NCBI GenBank assembly: GCA_963812335.1
Contig: CAWEUU010000003.1
Coordinates: 62,001-126,000 of the forward strand
From: VRUE01 sp963812335
Lineage (GTDB): Bacteria; Actinomycetota; Thermoleophilia; Solirubrobacterales; 70-9
Direction of reading: 5' to 3'
Length of the DNA stretch: 64,000 bases
Made by a program: the position numbers and the translations under genes. Of the stretch, positions 8,103 through 16,348 are shown in pieces (the first letter of the stretch is position 1; each line of letters starts with the position of its first letter). Under the pieces are notes generated by a model. It ran no database searches and was not told where the DNA came from. It saw only the letters and a list, made by a program, of their open reading frames with translations.

Positions 8103-9047
8103 TCAGATGAGCGCCGGAGTAGGGGAGGGCGACAGGGCTGGAGCGGGGTCGGCCGGGGCCGGCGCCGCGGTCGGGCCCTGCACCCCGGGGTGCGGCGCGG
8201 ACGGCGCCGGACGGTCGGTGCGGTAGGCCTCTGTCGCGCGGTCCCCGAGGTGGGAGATGTGGCTGCGCGAGTCCGCGATCGCGGCGCGCGGCGAGACCTC
8301 GGCGACGGCGACCCCGGCGCGGCCGCCGGTGCGGGCGAGCACGTGGCCGTCGGGGTCGACGACCTTAGCCTGGCCGAGGAAGCGCAGCGGGCCGATCTTG
8401 CCGGTCAGGTTCGAGGAGACCCAGACCACCTGGTTCTCCAGCGCTCGTGCCTCGTCGAGCAGATTGAAGTGGCGGGTCTGGCGGTCGGTGGCCAGGCGGC
8501 GTGCCGGATCGCGGCGGTCGAGCGGCCAGGCCGAGAGCGAGGCGATCGTCTCGGCGCCGTCGAGGGCCAGCGTGCGCGCCGCCTCGGGGAAGAGCTTGTC
8601 GTAACAGATCAGCATTCCGATCCGGCCGACCGGCGTGTCGAAGGCGGCAAAGCCGTCACCGGGCGCGAAGGCTTCGCACTCGCTCGGCGGCAGGTGGACC
8701 TTGCGGTGGTGCCCGAGCACGCCGTCCCCGTTGACGCAGACCGCGCTCGAGTACGGCCGGCCGGGGCCGCGCTCGGTGAACCCGGCGACGACGACAGTGT
8801 CGGCAGCGACCCGGCAGAGGCGGGCGATCTCGGGTCCGTCGAGGTCGATCGGCGCCGCGTGGCTGCCGTCGGCGCGCAGGTAGCCGCCGAGCGCGCACTC
8901 GGGCAGCACGACCATCGACGCTCCGGCCGAGCGGGCCCCTTCGACCGCCGTCTCGATCCGCCGCAGGCCGGCCTCGCCGCGGCCGCCAAAAGCACCTGCA
9001 ACCGCTGCGTAGGAATGGCTAGGCGACCTCATGCATGAATGATGCAC
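8103..9047 (-). CDS. Carbon-nitrogen hydrolase (nitrilase superfamily)
   Basis: A 314-residue nitrilase-fold amidohydrolase with a complete triad: Glu50 in VLPECALGG, Lys116 in HHRKVHLP, and Cys148 in LICYDKLFPE. The C-terminal 35 residues are a Pro/Ala-rich low-complexity tail that is not part of the fold. The sequence around the Cys (CYDKLFPE) is of the aliphatic amidase/carbamoylase-like kind rather than a true nitrilase. It precedes asnB by 40 bp on the same strand. A TTG/ATG a few codons downstream (Met6) is an alternative start. The substrate is unknown; co-transcription with asnB suggests an amide such as an asparagine or glutamine derivative (inference). Confidence 0.9.
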   Translation of the reverse strand: MHHSCMRSPSHSYAAVAGAFGGRGEAGLRRIETAVEGARSAGASMVVLPECALGGYLRADGSHAAPIDLDGPEIARLCRVAADTVVVAGFTERGPGRPYSSAVCVNGDGVLGHHRKVHLPPSECEAFAPGDGFAAFDTPVGRIGMLICYDKLFPEAARTLALDGAETIASLSAWPLDRRDPARRLATDRQTRHFNLLDEARALENQVVWVSSNLTGKIGPLRFLGQAKVVDPDGHVLARTGGRAGVAVAEVSPRAAIADSRSHISHLGDRATEAYRTDRPAPSAPHPGVQGPTAAPAPADPAPALSPSPTPALI

Positions 9048-9108
9048 CTCGGCGAGTGCCGCGTCTAGTCCATCGGTACAAAGATTCGGGTGGGCGCTTT
9101 GTACGTGC

Positions 9109-10131
9109 TTAAAGCAGGCTTTCGCCGCATTCGGCGATCGAATCCTCGATCGGGCGCGGCTTCCAGGCGAGGCGCTCCTCGGCCTTCTCGCTCGACAGCT
9201 CCGTCTTCCTGCCGAGCTGGCCGACGATCGAGCGGAGGCTGGGATCGAAGATCGCCATCGCCCGCACGACCAAGTTGGGCACGTTGCGGCGCGGCACCTT
9301 CGGCGCTCGGTCGCCGAGGCGCTCGCGCAGCACGGCGGCGATTTCGCCCATCCACATGTAGCGCTCGGTGGCGACGAAGCGCTCGCCGCCGGCGTCGGGC
9401 GCGGTCATCGCGCGGATCTGGAGGTCGGCGACGTCGCGCACGTCGACGAAGCTGAAGCCGATCTTCGGCGTCCCCGGAATTCCTTTGATCAGCCGCTCGA
9501 TCGCCTGCAGCGAGTAGGAGTGGTCATCGTGCAGGGCCGGGCCGATGATCGCGCCGGGGTTGACGGTCGCCAGCTTCTCGGTTGCGCCGCGCTCGGCCAT
9601 GTAGTCCCAGGCGGCGCGCTCGGCGATCGTCTTCGAGCGTGCGTAGGGCGTCATCTTCATGTTTTCGGGGTCGCTCCAGTCGCGCTCGTCCAGGGGCCGC
9701 CCTGAGACCGCTTTGCCGCTGCCGGTCACGGCCGCCACCGAGGAGGTGACGACGATGCGCTCGACGCCGGCGTCGAGCGCCGCCTTCAGCACCCGCAGCG
9801 TGCCCTCGCGCGCCGGCACGATCAGCTCGTCGGGATCGTCCGGCTGTACCGGCGGGAAGGGGGAGGCGACGTGGAGAACGTAGTCGCAGCCAGCGACCGC
9901 CTCGGCCCAGCCGGCGTCCTCGAGGAGGTCGGCGGCGAGCACCGTGAGCCGGTCACCGGCGTCGACCTGCGAGGCGACCGCGTTGCGCACCTCCGCCTCG
10001 CGGGAGAGGTCGCGCACGGTCGTGCGCACACCGTAGCCACGCCGCAGTAGTTCGACCACGCACCAGCCGCCGAGGAAGCCAGAGCCGCCGCTGACCAGGA
10101 CGGTCCTGCCCTTTGCTTGCGAACTCTCCAC
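9109..10131 (-). CDS. NAD(P)-dependent epimerase/dihydroflavonol-reductase-like SDR
   Basis: A 340-residue extended short-chain dehydrogenase. The Rossmann motif is GGSGFLGG (15-22), followed by the NADP-favouring TTVRDLSRE stretch, and the catalytic pair is Tyr163 and Lys167 in YARSK, with Ser in VVTSSVAAV. The overall pattern (LHVASPF, EGTLRVLKAA) is that of dihydroflavonol-4-reductase/cinnamoyl-CoA-reductase-like proteins, which in bacteria reduce various carbonyl compounds. Its start is 36 bp from the divergent DUF2855 gene, so the two share a promoter region. The substrate is unknown. Confidence 0.9.
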   Translation of the reverse strand: MESSQAKGRTVLVSGGSGFLGGWCVVELLRRGYGVRTTVRDLSREAEVRNAVASQVDAGDRLTVLAADLLEDAGWAEAVAGCDYVLHVASPFPPVQPDDPDELIVPAREGTLRVLKAALDAGVERIVVTSSVAAVTGSGKAVSGRPLDERDWSDPENMKMTPYARSKTIAERAAWDYMAERGATEKLATVNPGAIIGPALHDDHSYSLQAIERLIKGIPGTPKIGFSFVDVRDVADLQIRAMTAPDAGGERFVATERYMWMGEIAAVLRERLGDRAPKVPRRNVPNLVVRAMAIFDPSLRSIVGQLGRKTELSSEKAEERLAWKPRPIEDSIAECGESLL

Positions 10132-10167
10132 GGTCTACGGAGTATGACGTGAGAGGATGGAGCATCG

Positions 10168-11238
10168 ATGACCGACTTCCTCGTCAAGCGCGACGATCTG
10201 CGCGAGTGTCGTGTGGTCGAGTCGGAGCCGCCGGCGCCCGGGGCCGGGCAGGCGCTGCTGCGGGTGGACAGCTTCGGCCTGACCGCCAACAACGTCACCT
10301 ACGCCGTAATGGGCGAGGCGATGAGCTACTGGGACTTCTTCCCGGCCGAAGAGGGCTGGGGCCGGGTGCCGATGTGGGGCTTCGCCGAGGTCGAGCGCAG
10401 CGAGGCCGAGGGAGTCGAGCCGGGGACCCGGCTGTTCGGCTACCTGCCGCCCTCCTCGCATCTGCTCGTCACCCCGGCCGACGTGGACGGGACCGGCTTC
10501 GTCGACGCCTCGCCGCACCGGGCGGCCCTCCCCTCGGCCTATCACCGCTACCTCGCCACCGGAAGCGACCCCTTCTACGGCGCCGGCAGTGAGGCGATCC
10601 AGATGCTGCTGCGGCCACTCTTCTTCACCTCCTTCCTGATCGACGACCAGCTCGACGACGAGGGGCTGACCGGGCGCGGGCCGATCGCGATCGCCAGCGC
10701 TTCGAGCAAGACCGCGATCGCCGCCGCCTTCCTGCTCGCGCGGCGCGAGGGCGTCGAGCTGATCGGGCTCACTTCGACCGGCAACGCCGGTTTTGTCGAA
10801 GGCCTGGGGATCTACGACCGCACCGTCGCCTACGACGCGATCGATGAGCTGGAGCGCCGCCCGACGACCTTCGTCGACATGGCCGGCGACGGCGCCGTGC
10901 GCCGTGCCGTGCACTCGCACTACGGCGATGAGCTTGTGCACAGCATGGCCGTGGGCGTCACCCACTGGGAGGACCTCGGCTCCGGTGCCGGTGACCTTCC
11001 GGGCCCGGCGCCGGCCTTCTTCTTCGCCCCCGACCGGGTCAAGAAGCGCTCGAACGACTGGGGCCGCGACGGCCTCGGCGACCGCGTCGCCGAGGCCTGG
11101 CATCCCTTCTGCGAGTGGACCGCCGGCTGGCTGGAGACGATCCCCGGCGCCGGCTTCGACGCCGTGAAGTCCGCCTACCTAGACGTGCTCGAGGGCAACG
11201 TGCCCCCCCAGCGAGCCCACGTCCTGACCCTGCGCTGA
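10168..11238 (+). CDS. DUF2855 family protein (MDR-like)
   Basis: A 356-residue protein matching the DUF2855 family, which resembles medium-chain dehydrogenase/reductases: an N-terminal GroES-like part (VVESEPPAPGAGQALLRVDSFGL) and a nucleotide-fold-like middle (IAIASASSKTAIAAAFLL). Typical zinc-ligand patterns of alcohol dehydrogenases are absent. Members are predicted NAD(P)H-dependent reductases of unknown substrate, found mostly in Actinobacteria and Proteobacteria. The start ATG at 10168 is divergent from the SDR gene. No membrane segments or signal peptide. Confidence 0.82.
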   Translation: MTDFLVKRDDLRECRVVESEPPAPGAGQALLRVDSFGLTANNVTYAVMGEAMSYWDFFPAEEGWGRVPMWGFAEVERSEAEGVEPGTRLFGYLPPSSHLLVTPADVDGTGFVDASPHRAALPSAYHRYLATGSDPFYGAGSEAIQMLLRPLFFTSFLIDDQLDDEGLTGRGPIAIASASSKTAIAAAFLLARREGVELIGLTSTGNAGFVEGLGIYDRTVAYDAIDELERRPTTFVDMAGDGAVRRAVHSHYGDELVHSMAVGVTHWEDLGSGAGDLPGPAPAFFFAPDRVKKRSNDWGRDGLGDRVAEAWHPFCEWTAGWLETIPGAGFDAVKSAYLDVLEGNVPPQRAHVLTLR

Positions 11239-11316
11239 CCAGCCGACCACCGAGATGAGTTTGGCTCGACCGGCGTGCGCCGCCCCTCACCCTGGCTGAC
11301 CAGCCAGTGTGTGAGA

Positions 11317-12825
11317 ATGATCCCCGTGTCCGAGTGGTCTCCCGAACATCTCGACGTGCTGATCGTCGGTGCCGGCCTCTCGGGGATCGGCGCCGCCTGG
11401 CACCTGCAGGACCGCTGCCCCGGCAAGAGCTACGCGATCCTCGAGGCGCGCGGCGACCTCGGCGGCACCTGGGATCTCTTCCGCTACCCCGGCATCCGCT
11501 CGGACTCCGACATGCATACCCTCGGCTACCGCTTCAAGCCGTGGACGAGGTCGAAGTCGATCACCGACGGTCCCTCGATTCTCGAGTACGTGCGCGAGAC
11601 CGCCCGCGAGGACGGGATCGAGCCGAAGATCCGCTTCAATCACCACGTCATCGCCGCCTCGTGGTCGAGCGAGGACTCGCGCTGGACGGTCGAGGTGGAG
11701 TGCGGCGACGACGGCGAGCGGGTGACGCTGACCTGCGATTTCCTCTGGACCTGCAGCGGCTACTACCGCTACGACGAAGGTTTCACGCCGCGCTTCGAGG
11801 GCGAGGAGCGCTTCTCCGGCCCGGTCGTCCACCCGCAGCACTGGCCCGAGGAGCTCGACTACGACGGCAAGCGCATCGTTGTGATCGGCAGCGGCGCGAC
11901 CGCGGTGACGCTGGTGCCGGCGATGGCCGAGAAGGCCGCGCACGTGACGATGCTGCAGCGCTCGCCGACCTACGTCGCCTCGCTGCCGGCCGAGGACCGG
12001 ATCGCCACGACGCTGCGCCGCTACCTGCCCGACCGCGCTGCCTACGCGATCGTGCGCTGGAAAAACGTCCTGGTCCAGACGCTCTTCTTCCAGCTCAGCC
12101 GCCGCCGCCCGGAGTTGGTCAAGCGCTTCATCCGCAAGGGCGTGGAACGGTCGCTGCCGCCGGGTTACGACATCGACAAGCACTTCAAGCCCAAGTACAA
12201 CCCCTGGGATCAGCGCATGTGCTTGGTTCCCGACGGCGACCTCTTCAAGGCGATCTCCAAGGGCGAAGCCTCGGTCGTCACGGACACGGTTGCGAGCTTC
12301 ACCGAGCAGGGAATCGCGCTCGAGTCGGGCGAGCAGCTGGAGGCCGATGTGATCGTGACCGCGACCGGACTCAACCTGCTCTTCCTCGGCGGCATGAAGC
12401 TCGAGGTCGACGGCGAGCCGGTCGACATCCCCGGCAAGATGACCTACAGGGGAATGATGTTGAGCGGCGTTCCAAACTTCGCCTTCACCGTCGGCTACAC
12501 CAATGCGTCCTGGACGCTCAAGGCCGACCTCACTTCGGAGTTCGTCTGCCGTCTGCTGCGCCACATGGACGGCGGTGGATACAGCCGCGTGCTGCCCGAG
12601 GCCGATACCTCCATCGCCGAGGCGCCCCTGCTCGACTTCACCTCCGGCTACGTGCTGCGCTCGCTCGACCAGTTCCCCAAACAGGGCTCGGAGGAGCCCT
12701 GGAAGCTGCGCCAGAACTACATCTTCGACATCGGCACGATCAGGCGCGGCTCGCTGGAAGACAGCGCGCTGCGCTTCTCCCGCGCAGCGGCCAGGACATC
12801 GCCGGCGGATAGAATCGCCGCCTGA
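11317..12825 (+). CDS. Flavin-containing / Baeyer-Villiger monooxygenase
   Basis: A class B flavoprotein monooxygenase of 502 residues from the ATG at 11317; the frame opens 14 codons earlier, but the FAD motif (VGAGLSGIG, from residue 17) fits the later start. The Baeyer-Villiger fingerprint FxGxxxHxxxWP is complete (Phe166, Gly168, His172, Trp176, Pro177), followed by the NADPH motif GSGATA (191-196). It would insert oxygen into a ketone or oxidise a soft heteroatom using NADPH and O2. It is immediately followed, 4 bp later, by an NADPH-dependent FMN-reductase-like gene, so the two are likely one operon. Substrate unknown. Confidence 0.92.
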   Translation: MIPVSEWSPEHLDVLIVGAGLSGIGAAWHLQDRCPGKSYAILEARGDLGGTWDLFRYPGIRSDSDMHTLGYRFKPWTRSKSITDGPSILEYVRETAREDGIEPKIRFNHHVIAASWSSEDSRWTVEVECGDDGERVTLTCDFLWTCSGYYRYDEGFTPRFEGEERFSGPVVHPQHWPEELDYDGKRIVVIGSGATAVTLVPAMAEKAAHVTMLQRSPTYVASLPAEDRIATTLRRYLPDRAAYAIVRWKNVLVQTLFFQLSRRRPELVKRFIRKGVERSLPPGYDIDKHFKPKYNPWDQRMCLVPDGDLFKAISKGEASVVTDTVASFTEQGIALESGEQLEADVIVTATGLNLLFLGGMKLEVDGEPVDIPGKMTYRGMMLSGVPNFAFTVGYTNASWTLKADLTSEFVCRLLRHMDGGGYSRVLPEADTSIAEAPLLDFTSGYVLRSLDQFPKQGSEEPWKLRQNYIFDIGTIRRGSLEDSALRFSRAAARTSPADRIAA

Positions 12826-12829
12826 GCGA

Positions 12830-13582
12830 TTGACCGGGCTGACCGACAAGCAGGTCGAGTTGTGCGAGCGCAGCGAGACCGACTACTCGGACCTGCGGGC
12901 GCTGTTCGTCAACTGCACGCTGAAGCGCAGCCCGGAGGTCTCCAACACGCAGGGCCTGATGGACACCTCGATCGAGATCATGCGCCGCAACGGCGTCGCG
13001 GTCGAGAGCATCCGCGCGATCGACCACGAGATCGCGACCGGCATCTGGCCGGACATGACCGAGCACGGCTGGGAGCGCGACGAGTGGCCGGCGATCTTCG
13101 AGCGGGTGATGGCGGCCGACATCCTCGTGCTCGGCATGCCGATCTGGCTCGGCGAGAAGTCCTCGATCGCGACCCAGGTGGTCGAGCGCCTCTACGGCAA
13201 CTCCCACCTGCTCAACGACGATGGGCAGTACGCCTATTACGGCCGTGTTGGCGGCTGCATCGTCACCGGCAATGAGGATGGGGTCAAGCACTGCGCGATG
13301 AACGTGCTCTATTCGCTGCAGCACCTCGGCTACACGATCCCGCCCCAGGCCGACTCCGGCTGGATCGGCGAGGCCGGGCCGGGACCCTCCTACCTCGACG
13401 AGGGCTCGGGTGGGCCGGAGAACGACTTCACCAACCGCAACACCACCTTCGCCGCCTGGAACTTGCTGCACCTGGCGCGGATGCTGAAGGACGCCGGCGG
13501 CATTCCGGCCCACGGCAACCAGCGCCCGACCTGGGATGCCGGCTGCCGCACCGACTTTCCCAACCCGGACTACCGGGCCTGA
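12830..13582 (+). CDS. NADPH-dependent FMN reductase / flavodoxin-like protein
   Basis: About 250 residues from a TTG at 12830. I chose it because it is the first start codon after the upstream stop (12825) and precedes the conserved ALFVNCTLKRSP opening, the FMN phosphate loop of the NADPH-dependent FMN reductase family. ILVLGMPIWLGEKSS and YYGRVGGCIVTGNEDGVKH are the other flavodoxin-fold segments. Such enzymes supply reduced flavin or reduce quinones and nitro compounds. Its position directly behind a flavin monooxygenase suggests a shared pathway, although Baeyer-Villiger enzymes normally reduce their own flavin. Confidence 0.85.
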   Translation: MTGLTDKQVELCERSETDYSDLRALFVNCTLKRSPEVSNTQGLMDTSIEIMRRNGVAVESIRAIDHEIATGIWPDMTEHGWERDEWPAIFERVMAADILVLGMPIWLGEKSSIATQVVERLYGNSHLLNDDGQYAYYGRVGGCIVTGNEDGVKHCAMNVLYSLQHLGYTIPPQADSGWIGEAGPGPSYLDEGSGGPENDFTNRNTTFAAWNLLHLARMLKDAGGIPAHGNQRPTWDAGCRTDFPNPDYRA

Positions 13583-13627
13583 GCGCGTATCCGATATCGA
13601 ACCCACCCCGGGTGAGGGGGAGATCGG

Positions 13628-14509
13628 CTACGCCGATTGACGCTGCGCTTCGAGCCGTTCGGCGAGGCGGTTCATGCCGAGTCGGCGGGCGGCCTCGGCG
13701 GCCCCGGCCCAGTCGGTCGGCCGGTCTGGAGGCGGCTCCGCTCCGGCGTCGCGCAGGGTGGCGATCTCCTTGAAGGCGAGCAGGTCCTCGCGGGCGTCGA
13801 GCAGAGCGCCGCGCAGTCTCGGGCGCCGCTCGCGGATCGCGTTGTCGAGCACCGTCTCGAGGTCGCCGTGGCGGCGAAGCAGCTCGGCGGCGGTCTTCGG
13901 CCCGACGCCCTTGGCCCCGGGCAGGCCGTCCGAGGGGTCGCCGCGCAGGGCGATGAAGTCAGGCACCTGGGAGGGCTCGACGCCATAGCGCTCGCGCACC
14001 TCCTCCGGCCCGAGCTCTTCCGCCCCTTTCCCACCGCCCGTCTTGACATAGAGCACGGTGACCCGCTCGGCCGCGCACTGGTACATGTCCCGGTCCCCGG
14101 TCAGCAGCAAAGCCCGCCCCCCGGCCTCCGCCTCACGCCGCGCGTACGTCCCAAGCAGATCGTCAGCCTCGAGCTCGTCGCTCGTCGCCACGGTCCAGCC
14201 AAACGCCTCGAAGAACTCCCGGCAAGCATCGAACTGAGGCGCCAGCTCATCAGGCATAGCCGCCTCCCGCTCCGCATGGTAGGCGGGATAGAGCTCGGTC
14301 CTGTAAGAAGCCGCATCAGGCCCAAAGCAAAGAACCACAGCCCTGGGCGAATGAACTTCCACCTCCCGCACCACCAGATTGGCGGTGCCGAGCAAAGCAT
14401 TGACCGGCTTCCCATCGGGCCCCACGATCGAGTCGGGCAACGCGTAGAAGGCGCGGAACAGCATCGAGGGCGTGTCCACGACAAGCAACGGGGATCTGCC
14501 GCCAGCCAT
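13628..14509 (-). CDS. 5'-3' exonuclease (FEN/PolA N-terminal-like)
   Basis: A 293-residue flap-endonuclease-type nuclease equivalent to the N-terminal domain of DNA polymerase I without the polymerase. Metal-binding acidic residues are visible: Asp12 (VVDTPS), Glu114-Asp116-Asp117 (ELEADD), Asp139 and Asp141 (TGDRDM), and Asp191/Asp194 leading into the helix-hairpin-helix DGLPGAKGVGPKTAAELL. It removes 5' flaps or RNA primers. Free-standing copies like this are common in Actinobacteria beside a full PolA. The start codon lies 6 bp from the structured repeat at 14515-14627. A 6-bp hairpin (ATCGGC-tac-GCCGAT, 13623-13637) covers its stop codon and may be its terminator. Confidence 0.92.
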   Translation of the reverse strand: MAGGRSPLLVVDTPSMLFRAFYALPDSIVGPDGKPVNALLGTANLVVREVEVHSPRAVVLCFGPDAASYRTELYPAYHAEREAAMPDELAPQFDACREFFEAFGWTVATSDELEADDLLGTYARREAEAGGRALLLTGDRDMYQCAAERVTVLYVKTGGGKGAEELGPEEVRERYGVEPSQVPDFIALRGDPSDGLPGAKGVGPKTAAELLRRHGDLETVLDNAIRERRPRLRGALLDAREDLLAFKEIATLRDAGAEPPPDRPTDWAGAAEAARRLGMNRLAERLEAQRQSA

Positions 14510-14514
14510 GATCA

Positions 14515-14627
14515 GAGCCTATCCGGGTAGGCCCGCAACGTCTTGTACTTTTTTTGCGAAAGCAACCTCGGACGGCAGACAACTATCTTCAAAAAAAGTT
14601 AAGTGGAGGGCCTGCCCGGATAGGCTC
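14515..14627 (+). repeat. Structured repeat element, full copy 1
   Basis: A 113-bp element filling the gap between divergent genes. The outer stem is 20 bp: 13 perfect pairs (14515-14527 with 14615-14627), one T.G wobble, then six more pairs down to 14534/14608. An internal loop follows (GCAACGTCTTGT on the left, TAAGTGGA on the right), then a 10-bp inner stem ACTTTTTTTG (14547-14556) with CAAAAAAAGT (14590-14599), and a 33-nt terminal loop containing CCTCGGACGGC. Copy 2 at 31673-31785 has the same architecture with different paired bases. No open reading frame or transposase accompanies it. Confidence 0.8.
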
Positions 14628-14638
14628 CACCACAAGCA

Positions 14639-16348
14639 ATGGGCTTCATAGACCCAACCCCACCCCCTTTCGAGTACGACGAGTGGCGCCAGCGTCCGCA
14701 CCTGGAGCGGATCAAGGCCTGCGCCCAGGATTGGGCCCTGAACGGCTTCGGCACGCCCTACTTTGTCTACCTGCTCTACATCGTCAAGCTGATCCTCTTC
14801 GCGGGCGGCGGCCTGCTCTTGATCTCGGCGACGACGACCGGGCTCGGCGGGCTCGGCGAGCTGGGCTCCTGGTGGACCGAGCCGATCGTCTTCCAGAAGG
14901 CGGTGATCTGGACGCTGCTCTGGGAGGTGCTCGGGCTCGGCGCCGGCTCGCTGCCGCTGACTCTGCGCTTCTCACCGATGATCGGCGGCGTGCTCTACTG
15001 GCTGCGGCCCGGCACGACGCGGCTGCCGCCCTGGCCCGAGCGGATGCCGCTGACCCGCGGCACGCAGCGCAGGCTGATCGATGTCGCCCTCTACGGGGGC
15101 CTGATCGCCGCGGCGCTAAACCTGTTGCTCTCTGGCGGCATCGACGTCGCCGCCGGGGGCGCCGGCCGACTCGACCCGGTCGCGGTCGGCGTCCTGCTCA
15201 CGCTGCTAGCCCTGCTGGGGCTGCGGGACAAGGTGCCCTTCCTCGCCGCCCGGGCGGAGATCTACGGCACGCTTTCGCTGGTCTTCCTTTTCCCGCTGAC
15301 CAACATGATCATCGCCGCGCAGCTCGTATTCGTCTGCATCTGGTGGGGTGCCGCGTCCTCGAAGCTCAACCGCCACTTCCCCTTCGTGGTCACGGTGATG
15401 ATCAGCAACACGCCCTGGAATCGCTGGCGGGCGGCGAAGAAGCGCCTCTACCGCGACCCCCCCGATGATCTGCTGCCGTCGCGGATCGGCGCGCTTTCCG
15501 CCCATTTGGGAACGGTTATCGAGTTCACCCTGCCGGCGATCCTGCTCATCTCCCAGGGCGGCACGATCGGCACGATCGCCGTCGCCGGGATGGTGATCTT
15601 CCACCTCCACATCCTCTCGACCTTCCCGCTGGCGGTGCCGCTGGAGTGGAACATCTTCATGATCTTCGGCGTCCTCTTCCTCTTCGGCCACTACGGCGCG
15701 ACACCGTTCTCGACGATCGACGATCCGCTGCTGCTGGCGATCCTCGCGATCCCCTGCATCGGCTTCCCCGTGCTCGGCAACTTCCGCCCCGACCTCATCT
15801 CCTTCCTGCCGTCGATGCGCTACTACGCGGGCAACTGGGCAACCAGCCAGTGGCTCTTCCGCAAGGGCAGCGAGGCGAAGCTCGACGAGCACATGGTCAA
15901 GCCGGCGGCGATCGTGACCGAGCAGCTGGCCAAGACCTACGACCCCGAGATGATCGACGTGCTGGTTCACAAAGGCCTCGCCTTTCGCTCGATGCACTCG
16001 CACGGGCGGGCGCTCAATGGGCTCGTGCAGCGCGCGGTCGACGACGTCGAGGAATACGACGTGCGCGAGGGTGAGCTCGTCGCCGGGGTCGTGCTCGGTT
16101 ACAACTTCGGCGACGGCCACTTTCACGACCAGCGGCTGCTTGCGGCGATCCAGGAGCGCTGCGAGTTCAAGCCGGGCGAGGTTCGCATCGTCGTGCTCGA
16201 GTCGCAGGCGGCCCATGTGAAGCGCCAGCGCTACCGCATCTTCGACGCCGCCACCGGCCTGGTCGAGGAGGGCTGGGTGAACGTCGCCGACATGGCCGAG
16301 CGCCAGCCCTGGCTCGACGGCCGACCGTTCCCGGTCACGCCCGTATGA
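14639..16348 (+). CDS. DUF3556 family multi-pass membrane protein
   Basis: A 569-residue protein of the DUF3556 family, known mainly from mycobacteria and related Actinobacteria. About ten hydrophobic segments are seen between residues 40 and 390, then a soluble C-terminal domain of about 180 residues with several His (HSHGRALNG, GDGHFHDQRLL) and Cys that could bind metal. The motif-rich N-terminus (DPTPPPFEYDEWRQRP) is typical of the family. No catalytic function is established. Its stop overlaps the start of a phytoene-desaturase-like FAD enzyme (ATGA), so the two form a translationally coupled pair. No ribosome-binding site is evident; the start codon lies 11 bp after the structured repeat. 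Confidence 0.85.
   Translation: MGFIDPTPPPFEYDEWRQRPHLERIKACAQDWALNGFGTPYFVYLLYIVKLILFAGGGLLLISATTTGLGGLGELGSWWTEPIVFQKAVIWTLLWEVLGLGAGSLPLTLRFSPMIGGVLYWLRPGTTRLPPWPERMPLTRGTQRRLIDVALYGGLIAAALNLLLSGGIDVAAGGAGRLDPVAVGVLLTLLALLGLRDKVPFLAARAEIYGTLSLVFLFPLTNMIIAAQLVFVCIWWGAASSKLNRHFPFVVTVMISNTPWNRWRAAKKRLYRDPPDDLLPSRIGALSAHLGTVIEFTLPAILLISQGGTIGTIAVAGMVIFHLHILSTFPLAVPLEWNIFMIFGVLFLFGHYGATPFSTIDDPLLLAILAIPCIGFPVLGNFRPDLISFLPSMRYYAGNWATSQWLFRKGSEAKLDEHMVKPAAIVTEQLAKTYDPEMIDVLVHKGLAFRSMHSHGRALNGLVQRAVDDVEEYDVREGELVAGVVLGYNFGDGHFHDQRLLAAIQERCEFKPGEVRIVVLESQAAHVKRQRYRIFDAATGLVEEGWVNVADMAERQPWLDGRPFPVTPV

Noticed and set aside
6539..9047. Lasso-peptide or other natural-product cluster built on asnB
   Set aside because: There is no B1/B2 protease, precursor with a recognisable core, or transporter; the AsnB is of the ordinary type.
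14519..14701. A minus-strand ORF through repeat copy 1 shares a peptide-like stretch (LHLTFxEDS...PSE...KVQDV) with an ORF through copy 2
   Set aside because: The similarity follows from the shared DNA element. The differences between copies are compensatory for the hairpin rather than synonymous, and the frames run on into unrelated sequence, so a conserved peptide is not supported.
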